Source: Maribacter sp. MJ134
GTDB lineage: Bacteria > Bacteroidota > Bacteroidia > Flavobacteriales > Flavobacteriaceae
Assembly (NCBI RefSeq): GCF_003970695.1
Contig: NZ_CP034570.1
Span: forward strand, 1,798,001-1,862,000
Length of the DNA stretch: 64,000 nt
Direction of reading: 5' to 3'
In this document: piece after piece, positions 26,251 to 36,506 of the stretch
Layout: every line of letters begins with the position of its first letter
How positions within the stretch are numbered: the stretch's first letter is position 1
Program-made: the position numbers and the translations under genes
The notes under the pieces: model-generated
Seen by the model: the letters and a program-made list of their open reading frames with translations, nothing else
The model's database searches: none
Told to the model about the DNA's origin: nothing

Positions 26251-28958
26251 ATGAAAAAATAAGAACCTTAGTTTTACTAATTGGTTTACTAACTCCTTAT
26301 CTCTTTTTTGGGCAGGGTGAGACGGCTACTTGGTATTTTGGAAACAGAGCGGGAATAAAATTTAATAATGATGGCAGTGTAACTCCGTTGACCGACGGAA
26401 GAATTAATACTGTTGAGGGCTGTGCTTCCATTTCCGACCCTTTTGGCGACCTCTTATTCTACACGGACGGGATTTTCGTTTATGATAGAAATCACAACAC
26501 CATGGAGAACGGTACGGGCTTATACGGCGACCCCTCTAGCACACAATCTGCCATAATTGTTCCAAAACCAGAAGACCCTAACATTTATTACATCTTTACA
26601 GTGGATACCTCAGTGGCAGAAGCTGATGCCGACCGTGGTCTTAACTATTCCGTCGTAGACCTTTCTATGAACGATGGTAACGGTGCGGTAGTGGAAAAGA
26701 ACATTAACCTGTTAAAAGACTGTTCTGAAAAAGTTGCTGCCTTACTTAAAAATTGCTTTGATGAGTCTATTTGGGTCGTTACATTAGCTTCGGAAGATGG
26801 ATTATCTCCACTTTTCAATACCTATCATGCTTTTGAGGTGAGTACTGCGGGAGTAGCTACAAATTCCGTTAAAACAACCTTTTCGGATTTAAGAATAGAA
26901 GACCCTAGGGGTTATATAAAATTCTCTCCTGATGGTTCAAAAATGGCAAGCGCCAATATGCGAGACGGATTACAATTATTCGATTTCGATAGCGACACCG
27001 GAATATTTTCGAATAGACAGGATATTTCAATTACCGATGTCGGTCAATTACCTTACGGAATAGAATTCTCCGCAAAAGGGCAATTTCTCTATGCCCACAC
27101 CACAAGATTTATTGAGCAGCAAGAATCCTTTCTTTCCTTGCTACTTCAGTTTGATATAGAAGCCATTGATATCTCAGCATCAAAAGTAGAATTAGATAGA
27201 AGACCAATTTTTAGGGGTGCTTTACAAATTGGGAATAATGGAAAGATCTACAGAACCTTGTCGGATGACTATTTCACCGGAAAACCTTTTTTAAGCGTAA
27301 TCAATAATCCAGATAGCAAAGGAGTGGCAGCTAATTATAGCCATAGAGCGGTTACCCTATCTGGAAGAAATAGCACACAAGGCCTCCCACCCTTTATTCA
27401 GTCTTTCTTTGACAAAACGGATTTGCTAGTCAATGAAAATGGGGAATCCACCAACTACTTGGAAATTTGCGAAGGTGATTCCTTTAGACTAGAAACAAAT
27501 GAAGAAGTGGATGCCATTTATAATTGGAGTAAAGACGGTATCCCGTTTGATAATCCGGACCAATTTTTTTTAAACATAGACAGCTCGGAGTTAATTGACC
27601 AAGGTAGGTATCAATTAGAAATACTGTCCCCTGATCCTAAAAAATGCCCCATACTTGGAGAAGCCGTAATTAGGGTAAATCCTATTCCTACGGCGGATAA
27701 CTTATTTCTGAAACAGTGTGACATTATAAATCCCTCAGATGGCATTACGCAAATAAATCTGAACCAAGTCAATGAAAATCCGGATGAGACCTATTACTAT
27801 TATGAAACTCAAGAAGATTTACTAAATGATAATGTAATCCCGAACATTGAAAACTATACCAATACTACTGCTTTTTTACAAACACTGTATTATAAGTCAG
27901 TGAACGAATTTAACTGCGAAAATTATGGATTGTTGGAGATTGAGGTGGTTCCTACACCACCAGATATAAATTCACCCTTATATGTTCATGAATGTAGCGA
28001 AAAAAGTGATGGCCAAGAGCTGCGCGCTACTTTTGATCTGGAAAAATTGATAGTTGAGAATTTTTCAGACTTTGAAACGGTTTTCTACGCTACCATGGAG
28101 GATGCAACTTTAGAGAAAAATGCACTCATCGGCATTTACGAATCTGGTACCTCTACCATATTTGCACGACAAGAGAATGCCAATCAATGTGAAAATATTG
28201 CAAATGTGGAACTGGTAGTCCATCCTTCTCCTGTAATAACATTGCAAGAGACATATTTGATATGTACGAATAAACCAGAACTTTCCATCAACGCACCCAC
28301 TGGCTACGACCGTTATTTATGGACAAGAACCGTAAATGGCACGCACGAAACGATTTCAGAAAACGAGATCGCAGCTATTAAAGAAACGGGCGACTATTCA
28401 TTAACCGTAGCCTATGAATACCCTACCAGTACAAGCACATTTAGTTGTGAGGCCAGTTTTGATTTTAAGGTACTACCTTCTAACCCCGCAATGATAAGGA
28501 ATATTGAAATTAAAGATATCTCTGCAAATAATACCCTAGAAGTTTTTGTGGACGGCGATGGTAATTATGAATATTCTTTAGACGGTTTCATGTATCAAGA
28601 AAGTAACTTTTTCGAGGGGATAGCGCCTGGATTTTACACTATGTACGTGCGCGATAGTAATGGCTGTGGAATTTCTGAGCAGGAATTATCGGTCATAGGA
28701 TATCCTAAATTCTTTACCCCAAACGGAGACGGAATAAATGACAATTGGCAATTGATCGGGGTAAATGAAAATTTTCAAATGAACAGTTCGGTAAGTATTT
28801 TTGACCGTTACGGAAAAAGTTTGGTGAATTTAAATGCGAGTACCCCAAGCTGGAACGGGACAAAAGATTCGAAAGCCATGCCAGCAGCAGATTATTGGTT
28901 TAAGGCCACCTTAGAGGACGGTAGGGAATTTAAAGGGCATTTTTCGTTAAAAAAATAA
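26251..28958 (+). CDS. T9SS type B sorting domain protein, start region apparently frameshifted
   Basis: A large secreted protein (about 900 residues). The body is open from 26235, and residues encoded at 26259-26315 read IRTLVLLIGLLTPYLFFGQ, a signal-peptide core, but no start codon is in that frame. The ATG at 26251 is out of frame and stops after three codons; one extra A in the run 26254-26259 would join them as MKKIRTLVLL. Next comes a region seen in many gliding-bacteria proteins (TWYFGNRAGIKFN, FYTDGIFVYDRNH, beta-propeller-like to about 380), then Ig/PKD-like segments, and a C-terminal CHU_C-type sorting domain (YPKFFTPNGDGINDNW to FSLKK). Surface-exported by the type IX system. Confidence 0.8.
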
Positions 28959-28980
28959 ATCAATTTAGAAGAAAGAGCGA

Positions 28981-30714
28981 ATGAAGAAATTGATTATCGG
29001 TACATTCTTAGTTTTAATGGGGAATATAGTTCAAGCCCAAGATTGTCCAAACTTGATAGGACCGGTAGATGGCGCTACGAACATCCCCGTTGACACTTCC
29101 ATTACATGGGAAAACATTCCCGGAGTAACCGGTTATGTTATTTCTTTGGGAACCGCTCCTAACGGGACGGATATCGTTAATCAAAGAGCTGTTGGCAGTG
29201 TTACTACCTACGACCCTCCTCTTGGATTACCCGAGAATACTGAGATTTTTGTAACTATTACCTTATTCTTTCTTAATCTACCCGATATCACCTGTCCCAG
29301 TCAAAGTTTCACTACAGGAGACGTCACAACGCCTCCCCTTTGTACAACGATTCGCTCTCCATTAGACGGCACCACAAATGTGAATAGTGCCAGCAACATT
29401 TCGTGGAACTATGCACCTACAGCAACGGGGTATCGTGTATCTATGGGTACATCACCTAACGGAACCGATGTGGCGAACAATGTAGACGTTGGCAATACCC
29501 TCACTTATAATCCGCCAGCAGATTTACCCGCCAGCACCTTGCTTTATATCACCATTACACCGTACAATGAAAATGGTGCCGCAAACTTATGTACAGAAAC
29601 GACTTTTACTACTGGGGCGGCGGCGACACTGCCAAACTGTACAAGTTTGATAACCCCTGCGGACGGAGCCATAAATGTTCCCTTAACACCATTTTTAGAA
29701 TGGAACCCAGTTCCTGGTGCCACTGGTTATCGATTATCTATAGGAACCTCTCCATTTGACCAGGATATCTTAGAAAACGCGGTATTTGATACGAATTCTA
29801 CCTTTGTTATCGATTTTGAACCTAACCGTACCTTTTTCGTAACCATTACACCTTTCAATGCGGCTGGTGAAGCCATAGGCTGTACTCAAGAAACATTTTC
29901 TACCATATTGGGGTGTGGCCCTTATTTTGATGCGGTAACGGGAGAGCTTGTATTTCTAAATCCGGAAATCGATTTTCCCGACGAAGTAGGCATCTGCTTA
30001 AATAATGGGGGAACCACCTTTACCTCAACAGATGTAGCCGAAGGGTACAGGTGGTACAAAATAGAAACAGGAGGCAGTGAAACACTGATATCAACAAGCT
30101 CCGAAGTAGAACTGTCGGAACTGGGAGAATATAGATACGAGGCGTTTAATACAGCTGCCCAGTCCGGAAACACCGTAGAATGTCCTACCAGTAAAAACTT
30201 CAATGTAGTAGTTTCCGAAGCACCTAGAATAAGCACGGTTTTGGTAACGGAACAAGTCTCCGGTTTGCGATTAGAGACCATTGTACAAGGCGTTGGTTCT
30301 TATGAATTTGCTTTGGACGATATTAATGGCCCGTACCAAGACAGTAATATTTTCACTAACGTACCTGCCGGTTCATATACGGTATATGTTAGGGATAAAG
30401 GAGGTTGCGGTACCGATGAAGAACGAGTTGAACAAGATTTAACCTTAGAAGGTTTTCCAAAGTTCTTTACGCCCAACGGGGATGGAGTAAATGATTTTTG
30501 GCAGTACATTCCGCCCGTTGCCACGGGAGAAATCAATGTAAGTACGATTACCATTTACGATCGTTACGGAAAATTATTAGCTCAGATTTCACCTAGCTCA
30601 AGGGGTTGGGACGGCATGGTGAACGGAAGACTTCTACCGGCATCGGACTATTGGTTTAAAGCAATATCCTTAGAGAACAGGGAAATAAAGGGCAACTTTT
30701 CACTGAAAAGATAA
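28981..30714 (+). CDS. T9SS type B sorting domain protein with three FN3/Ig-like repeats
   Basis: A 577-residue exported protein. After a signal peptide (ends VQAQ) come three repeats of about 95 residues (roughly 22-114, 118-213, 218-311), each with Cys, then P-DGATNVP, W, GYRxSxGTSPNGTD and FVTITPF. A further Ig-like piece (ICLNNGGTTFTSTDVAEGYR) and the C-terminal type B sorting domain (FPKFFTPNGDGVNDFWQY to NFSLKR) follow. It starts 22 bases after the preceding cargo gene. Likely surface-displayed adhesin or structural protein; ligand unknown. Confidence 0.85.
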   Translation: MKKLIIGTFLVLMGNIVQAQDCPNLIGPVDGATNIPVDTSITWENIPGVTGYVISLGTAPNGTDIVNQRAVGSVTTYDPPLGLPENTEIFVTITLFFLNLPDITCPSQSFTTGDVTTPPLCTTIRSPLDGTTNVNSASNISWNYAPTATGYRVSMGTSPNGTDVANNVDVGNTLTYNPPADLPASTLLYITITPYNENGAANLCTETTFTTGAAATLPNCTSLITPADGAINVPLTPFLEWNPVPGATGYRLSIGTSPFDQDILENAVFDTNSTFVIDFEPNRTFFVTITPFNAAGEAIGCTQETFSTILGCGPYFDAVTGELVFLNPEIDFPDEVGICLNNGGTTFTSTDVAEGYRWYKIETGGSETLISTSSEVELSELGEYRYEAFNTAAQSGNTVECPTSKNFNVVVSEAPRISTVLVTEQVSGLRLETIVQGVGSYEFALDDINGPYQDSNIFTNVPAGSYTVYVRDKGGCGTDEERVEQDLTLEGFPKFFTPNGDGVNDFWQYIPPVATGEINVSTITIYDRYGKLLAQISPSSRGWDGMVNGRLLPASDYWFKAISLENREIKGNFSLKR

Positions 30715-30864
30715 ATTAATCCATTTATAGAATTTATTCTTGGTCACGGTAGTGTTTTGCTGTTTAAAGAATTAGCGATAAATTTTTATCAACAATTAAA
30801 AGGTATTGCTCATTATTGCTGAAAAAGTCAGCGCTTTACAATGCTCGTTTTGTATTTTTAAAAG

Positions 30865-32856
30865 ATGAAATTCAATGTTGTCTCAGAGTTCAAGCCCACT
30901 GGTGATCAGCCCAATGCTATCAATGAATTAAGTACAGGACTTGATCAGCAAGAAAAATATCAAACTTTACTCGGTGTAACCGGTTCCGGTAAAACGTTCA
31001 CGATTGCAAATGTTATCAAGGAAGTTCAAAAACCTACCTTGGTGCTTGCCCATAATAAAACGCTTGCAGCCCAGTTATATTCCGAGTTCAAGCAATTTTT
31101 TCCTGACAATGCGGTAGAGTATTTTGTGTCCTATTACGACTATTACCAACCTGAGGCATACATACCTACAAGCGGTGTGTACATTGAAAAAGACCTTTCT
31201 ATTAATGAGGATATAGAAAAACTGAGGCTAAGTGCAACCTCGTCCTTACTATCAGGTAGACGTGATGTTATTGTAATTGCTTCCGTATCCTGCTTATACG
31301 GAATAGGAAACCCGGTGGAATTTCAAAAGAATGTGATTGCCATTAAAAAAGACCAAGTAATCGCACGGACAAAATTTTTACATCAGTTAGTGCAAAGTCT
31401 GTATTCCAGGACAACAGCGGACTTTAGAAATGGAAATTTTAGGGTAAAGGGAGATGTGGTGGATGTTTTTCCCAGTTACGCCGACCATGCTTTCCGTATA
31501 CATTTTTTTGGTGATGAAATTGAGGAAATTGAAGCCTTTGACCCTTTCAACAACAACGTGATAGAGGTTTATGAGAACTTGACCATTTATCCCGCCAACA
31601 TGTTCGTCACCTCACAAGATGTGCTACAGAATGCCATACACAATATTCAGGACGACCTCGTCAAACAGATAGATTATTTCAGGGAAATAGGAAAACCGCT
31701 AGAGGCAAAAAGGCTTGAAGAGCGTACCAATTTTGATTTAGAAATGATAAGGGAACTTGGGTACTGCTCCGGAATCGAGAATTATTCAAGATATCTGGAT
31801 GGAAGAGAACCGGGAACAAGGCCCTTTTGCCTTATTGATTACTTTCCTGATGACTACCTTATGGTCATAGACGAGAGCCATGTCACCATTCCACAGGTAC
31901 ACGCCATGTACGGGGGAGACCGCTCAAGAAAGGAAAATTTAGTGGAATACGGCTTTAGACTTCCAGCGGCAATGGATAATAGACCATTAAAGTTTGAAGA
32001 ATTTGAAGCCTTGCAAAACCAAGTAATCTACGTAAGCGCCACTCCGGCAGATTATGAACTGCAATTAAGCCAAGGTGTGTACGTAGAACAGGTAATACGC
32101 CCAACGGGATTATTAGATCCAACAATAGAAGTAAGGCCAAGTTTAAATCAAATAGATAATCTTATTGAGGAGATTCAACAACGTGTCGAAAAAGACGAAC
32201 GCACTCTTGTAACTACCTTGACAAAACGGATGGCGGAGGAGTTGGCAAAATACATGGATAGAATAAATATTCGATGTAGATATATTCATAGCGACGTGGA
32301 TACTTTAGAGCGCGTTGAAATTATGCAAGATCTAAGGAAAGGTATTTTTGATGTGCTCATCGGAGTAAATCTTTTAAGGGAAGGTTTAGACCTTCCAGAG
32401 GTTTCTTTAGTAGCAATTTTGGATGCGGATAAAGAAGGGTTTTTACGTAGTAATAGATCGCTTACACAAACTGTTGGAAGAGCTGCAAGAAACCTGAACG
32501 GAATGGCAATAATGTATGCCGATAAAATTACGGACAGTATGCAAAAAACCATTGACGAAACGAATTACCGACGTCAAAAACAGATAGATTATAATACCAA
32601 AAATAACATTGTCCCGAAGGCATTAAAGAAAAACTTGGACAGTGTCCTAGCCAAAAACTCGGTCTCTACGTATCACTTTGAAAAGGAGGAATTGAGAGCG
32701 GCCGAGCCAGACCTGGAGTACCTAACAAAAGAGCAGATAGAAAAGCTTATCAGGGACAAAAGAAAGGCTATGGAAAAAGCCGCAAAGGAGTTGGACTTTA
32801 TGCAGGCGGCAAAGTTGAGGGATGAAATAAAAGTGTTACAAGAACAGGAAAATTGA
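30865..32856 (+). CDS. uvrB: Excinuclease ABC subunit B
   Basis: A 663-residue DNA-damage recognition helicase of nucleotide excision repair, full length for UvrB. Visible are Walker A GVTGSGKT (37-44), the beta-hairpin region YYDYYQPEAYIP, the DEAD-like VIDESH, SATPADYEL, LREGLDLPEV, QTVGRAARN, and the C-terminal UVR motif (AMEKAAKELDFMQAAKLRDE) that binds UvrC. It is monocistronic here with 150 bases upstream; uvrA and uvrC are outside the window. Confidence 0.98.
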   Translation: MKFNVVSEFKPTGDQPNAINELSTGLDQQEKYQTLLGVTGSGKTFTIANVIKEVQKPTLVLAHNKTLAAQLYSEFKQFFPDNAVEYFVSYYDYYQPEAYIPTSGVYIEKDLSINEDIEKLRLSATSSLLSGRRDVIVIASVSCLYGIGNPVEFQKNVIAIKKDQVIARTKFLHQLVQSLYSRTTADFRNGNFRVKGDVVDVFPSYADHAFRIHFFGDEIEEIEAFDPFNNNVIEVYENLTIYPANMFVTSQDVLQNAIHNIQDDLVKQIDYFREIGKPLEAKRLEERTNFDLEMIRELGYCSGIENYSRYLDGREPGTRPFCLIDYFPDDYLMVIDESHVTIPQVHAMYGGDRSRKENLVEYGFRLPAAMDNRPLKFEEFEALQNQVIYVSATPADYELQLSQGVYVEQVIRPTGLLDPTIEVRPSLNQIDNLIEEIQQRVEKDERTLVTTLTKRMAEELAKYMDRINIRCRYIHSDVDTLERVEIMQDLRKGIFDVLIGVNLLREGLDLPEVSLVAILDADKEGFLRSNRSLTQTVGRAARNLNGMAIMYADKITDSMQKTIDETNYRRQKQIDYNTKNNIVPKALKKNLDSVLAKNSVSTYHFEKEELRAAEPDLEYLTKEQIEKLIRDKRKAMEKAAKELDFMQAAKLRDEIKVLQEQEN

Positions 32857-32951
32857 CCATTTTACTCTTGAAAAGCACAATTTTTAAAAAATCGTACTAA
32901 AACTTTAAATAAAAGTATTTAAAATACTGGAATTTAATTATTTACTTAATT

Positions 32952-32969
32952 TTTTAGACAAGTCTAAAA
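32952..32969. promoter_or_regulatory. 18-bp inverted repeat before the M20 peptidase gene
   Basis: TTTTAGAC-AA-GTCTAAAA, arms of eight bases, ends 23 bases before the ATG at 32993. It resembles DtxR/MntR-type operator palindromes (TTTAG-C..G-CTAAA) in shape. Core spacing (TTTAGA-N4-TCTAAA) differs by one base from the inverted repeats at 44-53 kb, so I list it separately. Confidence 0.4.
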
Positions 32970-32992
32970 TCAAATAAAATGCTCTAATTAAG

Positions 32993-34513
32993 ATGAAAAT
33001 TGCGATACTAACTCTTTTTTCTTGCTGTCTATTGTTCTCACAATATTGCAGCTCTCAACAACTTAGTGCAGGCAAAATAGAGAAATTTGCAGCGGACAAA
33101 TTAGTGGAAACTATTTTCAATTTACGATATTTTTTAAGACTACAAAACGACGGTAATTTCCCCGAACAAATAGCGCAAAACAAACAGTGGTGCGACAGTG
33201 TTTTCACAGCCCTGAAGTTTAAAACTACGACTATAAAAACGGCAGGGGCTCCCCTACTCTTTGCTGAAAAGAAATTTCATAAAAATGCAAAAAGTATTTT
33301 ATTCTATTTGCAAATTGACGGACAACCAGTGGATACATCGGCATGGCATCAAGACAATCCTTTTGAGCCGGTTTTGAAAGAAAAAAAAGAGCAAGGTTGG
33401 ACCAAGATAGACTTCGAAAACATCCATAAAAAAGTGGACCCGGAATGGCGTATTTTTGCGCGCTCCGCATCGGACTCTAAAGGACCTGCAATTGCACTCA
33501 TTTCCGCCCTCCAAATTCTACAATCAAAAAAGATTGAACCGGAATTCAACATAAAGGTAATTATGGATTTTCAGGAAGAACTTGGTTCTCCCGACCTTCC
33601 AAAAGCAGTTGAAGAAAATAGAGATTTATTACAGTCCGAAATGTTATTTATCATGGACGGGACCAGACACCTTTCAAATCTTCCGACACTTACATTCGGA
33701 GCTCGGGGAATAGCTACGGCAACGATTACGGTTTTTGGACCTAAGTACGGTTTACATAGTGGGCAATATGGAAATTTTGCGCCTAACCCCGTATTTGAAG
33801 CGTCAAAATTAATCGGAGGCCTTAAGGATGAGAAAGGACGTGTTAGCATTCCTAACTTCTACGAAGGTGTTACACTAAGTGATAAGGATAAATATCGCTT
33901 AGGATTAATACCCGAAAATATAGATAGTATCAAACAGAACCTTGGGATTGCTGAGCAGGATGCTGTGGGAGACACGTACCAAGAAGCGCTGCAATATCCG
34001 TCTCTGAACGTTAGGGGCCTTAAAGCTGGGTGGACAGGCAAGGAAGTCCGCACTATTATCCCATCAGAGGTAGTAATTGAAATAGATATGCGATTGGTAC
34101 CCGAAACTAGCGGAAAAAGACAAATGAGTTTGTTAAAAAACCACATTCTGGAAAAGGGATACCATATCGTAGATTCCATTCCATCTTTAGAAGAACGAAG
34201 ATTACATCCCAAATTGGCCTCATTTTCATATAGACTGGGCTCTCTTCCGTTTAGAACGGAAATGGATAGTCCCATTGGTATATTTCTCAACAAGGCGATG
34301 TACAAAGTTTTTGGTGAAAACGTGGTAAACATGAGAACCACCGGAGGCTCGCAGCCCATGGCCCCTTTTATAAGAACACTCAACGTACCTGCAGTATCCA
34401 TAAGAATTCCTAATCCGGACAACAGCATCCATGGGCCAAATGAAAATCTTCGTTTGGGCAATCTCAAAGAAGGAATTATATCCTGTTTGGCAATTCTTAC
34501 GGAACGTTTATGA
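32993..34513 (+). CDS. Secreted M20 family metallopeptidase/dipeptidase
   Basis: A 506-residue exported peptidase with an N-terminal signal peptide (MKIAILTLFSCCLLFSQYC). Catalytic-domain landmarks are FYLQIDGQPVDTSAWHQ, a metal-ligand Asp in ARSASDSKGPAIALISAL, the catalytic Glu pair in MDFQEELGSPDLP, and IMDGT. The lid/dimerisation domain spans roughly 225-370. Members of this branch cleave dipeptides or N-acyl amino acids. The upstream inverted repeat is the only sign of regulation; a bidirectional terminator follows. Confidence 0.85.
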   Translation: MKIAILTLFSCCLLFSQYCSSQQLSAGKIEKFAADKLVETIFNLRYFLRLQNDGNFPEQIAQNKQWCDSVFTALKFKTTTIKTAGAPLLFAEKKFHKNAKSILFYLQIDGQPVDTSAWHQDNPFEPVLKEKKEQGWTKIDFENIHKKVDPEWRIFARSASDSKGPAIALISALQILQSKKIEPEFNIKVIMDFQEELGSPDLPKAVEENRDLLQSEMLFIMDGTRHLSNLPTLTFGARGIATATITVFGPKYGLHSGQYGNFAPNPVFEASKLIGGLKDEKGRVSIPNFYEGVTLSDKDKYRLGLIPENIDSIKQNLGIAEQDAVGDTYQEALQYPSLNVRGLKAGWTGKEVRTIIPSEVVIEIDMRLVPETSGKRQMSLLKNHILEKGYHIVDSIPSLEERRLHPKLASFSYRLGSLPFRTEMDSPIGIFLNKAMYKVFGENVVNMRTTGGSQPMAPFIRTLNVPAVSIRIPNPDNSIHGPNENLRLGNLKEGIISCLAILTERL

Positions 34514-34516
34514 AAC

Positions 34517-34548
34517 AAAAAAGCACCTTGATTTCTCAAAGTGCTTTT
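34517..34548. terminator. Bidirectional hairpin terminator
   Basis: Arms 34519-34531 and 34536-34548 pair over 13 positions with one mismatch around a TTTC loop, with A and T runs at the flanks. It lies between the convergent M20 peptidase and hsp20 genes. A second hairpin (ATGGTCC/GGACCAT, 34574-34598) lies between this and hsp20 but has no T run. Confidence 0.8.
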
Positions 34549-34614
34549 CCAAACTAACCAACTAAACCAACTATCATGGTCCCTACACTATAAGGACCAT
34601 AATTTCATTATTCC

Positions 34615-35040
34615 TTAAGATAAAGCTATTAGACGCTTTGGCTTAGGTAGAGCCTCTTCCCTTTTTGGAAGAACAAAATTCAATATTCCGTTCTCGTAAC
34701 TACCCTCGATTTTCTCCGTATTTACCGTATCCGGTAAGGTAAACGCTCTTTTAAAGGAAGTGAAGCTGAACTCGCGTCTCGTATAATTCTCCTCAACGTC
34801 TTCGTTCTCTTTTTTAACTTCCGCCGAAATGGACAATACATTATCGTCTATCTCAATGTTAAAGTCTTCCTTGTTGCGCCCAGGAACAGCCAGGGCCAAT
34901 TCATAATTTGTCTCATTGTCCGTGATATTCACCGCGGGAACAGTAGATCTATGATTTTCCATACCTCCAAACCAATCTGGTCTAAAAATTTCATTCATTA
35001 ATGAAGGAAAAGCCATATCATTTCTTTTTATAATACTCAT
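34615..35040 (-). CDS. Small heat shock protein, Hsp20/alpha-crystallin family
   Basis: A 141-residue ATP-independent holdase. The alpha-crystallin domain (about 33-130) shows PAVNITDNETNYELALAVPG, KEDFNIEIDDNVLSISAE and EGSYENGILNFVLPKRE, and the short tail ends PKRLIAL, close to the IxI-type motif. It is single-copy and monocistronic here, with a 197-base shared upstream region divergent from the DUF2254 gene. No CIRCE element is visible. Confidence 0.93.
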   Translation of the reverse strand: MSIIKRNDMAFPSLMNEIFRPDWFGGMENHRSTVPAVNITDNETNYELALAVPGRNKEDFNIEIDDNVLSISAEVKKENEDVEENYTRREFSFTSFKRAFTLPDTVNTEKIEGSYENGILNFVLPKREEALPKPKRLIALS

Positions 35041-35237
35041 AACTTAATTTTTAATGGATTAAACATCTTAATTGACCTCTATAGGACAAATGTTATACCA
35101 TTACACAAAAACTGACTTTATGTCGCTTTACCAGTCTAAATTAATGTCATTTTGTCTTTTTCAATTCAGATCTTTATTTTTTCGATTGAGTACAGTTTTG
35201 ATTTGTACTTTATTAAATTCATCAGAACTGCAAAAAA

Positions 35238-36506
35238 ATGAATAGACTTAAAAAATTCTTTCAAACCATTAAAGGCAAGATTGCCTTTTACCCCAGCCTA
35301 ATCTCTTTGTTGGGTGTACTACTAGCGTTTGTCATGATCTATCTTGAGCAAAAGCAAATTTCCGCTTATTTGATGAAGGTAGCTCCTAGCTTGGTCATTA
35401 ATAATTTAGATACGGCCCAAATACTTTTAAGTACTTTGATAAGTGGTCTCATATCCTTAGTGGTTTTTAGCTTTTCTATGGTGATGGTGCTTCTAAACCA
35501 AGCCTCCAGCAACTTTTCTCCAAGAGTACTTCCGGGCATTATATCCAACCAAAAACACCAAGTTGTACTCGGGATATATATTGCAACGATACTTTACATG
35601 ATTTTTATTCTAGTCTCCATAGAGCCTACCGGAAGCGCGTATCAGACCCCAGGATTCGCTGTTCTCATAGGAATTATATTGACAGTCGTATGTCTTGGCT
35701 CGTTTATCTATTTCATCCATCATATTTCACAATCTATACAAGTAGGAAAAATCCTTACCTCCATACATGAAAGAACCAAGAATACAATTCTAAAAACCAT
35801 TAAGGAACAAAATGCAGTATCGGCAGATTTTAATGGAAGAGATAATTGGACCGACGTTAAAATAAATAAAACGGGTTATTTCTATGGTATTCTAGAAAAT
35901 GAACTCCTCGAAATCTGCAAAGAACATAGTACTAACGTCATAGTACATATTTTGAAAGGACAATTTATAGTGAGTGGCACGAACAGCTTTCTGACCGAAA
36001 CGCCAGTTCCCCCTGAGGTAAGAGAAAAAATAATGGACACCTTATTATTCAATAATGAAGAACTCGTAGGCGAGAATGACGTTTATGGATTTAGGCAAAT
36101 ATCCGAAATAGGAATCAAGGCCATGTCACCGGGAATCAATGATCCCGGAACGGCGCTGAGCAGTATTGATTGCTTAACCTCTTTATTTGTCTTATACATG
36201 GACAAAAGAGAACAGTATTACTTGACAGACGATAACGGGAAAAATAGGGTTGAGATAAAGAATATCAAGTTTTCGGAAATTTTGTACAACGTAATGACCA
36301 GTTACAGAATTTACTGCAAGCATGACACATTGGTTATGAAAAAATTATTGGGCATGTTAAATACTTTGGCCACAATAGCACCTAACTCCCTACTAAGGGA
36401 AGCTATCCACTTAGAAATAGCGCAACTCAAATTAGTTATCAATACGCATATAGATAATGAACGGGATGTATCTAAAATAGAAACGGATTTTGTCTCTTGG
36501 TCCTAA
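35238..36506 (+). CDS. DUF2254 family membrane protein
   Basis: A 422-residue protein with four N-terminal membrane helices (about 15-165) and a long soluble C-terminal domain. DUF2254 landmarks are SGLISLVVFSFSMVMVLLN, SSNFSPRVLPGI, and SEIGIKAMSPGINDPGTA (about 291-308). The family has no established function; the N-terminal half resembles small membrane channel folds. Its stop overlaps the convergent TerB gene by 4 bases. Confidence 0.88.
   Translation: MNRLKKFFQTIKGKIAFYPSLISLLGVLLAFVMIYLEQKQISAYLMKVAPSLVINNLDTAQILLSTLISGLISLVVFSFSMVMVLLNQASSNFSPRVLPGIISNQKHQVVLGIYIATILYMIFILVSIEPTGSAYQTPGFAVLIGIILTVVCLGSFIYFIHHISQSIQVGKILTSIHERTKNTILKTIKEQNAVSADFNGRDNWTDVKINKTGYFYGILENELLEICKEHSTNVIVHILKGQFIVSGTNSFLTETPVPPEVREKIMDTLLFNNEELVGENDVYGFRQISEIGIKAMSPGINDPGTALSSIDCLTSLFVLYMDKREQYYLTDDNGKNRVEIKNIKFSEILYNVMTSYRIYCKHDTLVMKKLLGMLNTLATIAPNSLLREAIHLEIAQLKLVINTHIDNERDVSKIETDFVSWS

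Noticed and set aside
33859-34539. A 226-codon open frame opposite the M20 peptidase
   Set aside because: No motif, no promoter, and full overlap with a convincing exported peptidase.
34574-34598. Hairpin ATGGTCC/GGACCAT downstream of hsp20
   Set aside because: Seven-base stem without a T run; the nearby hairpin at 34517-34548 is a better terminator, so no separate function is claimed.
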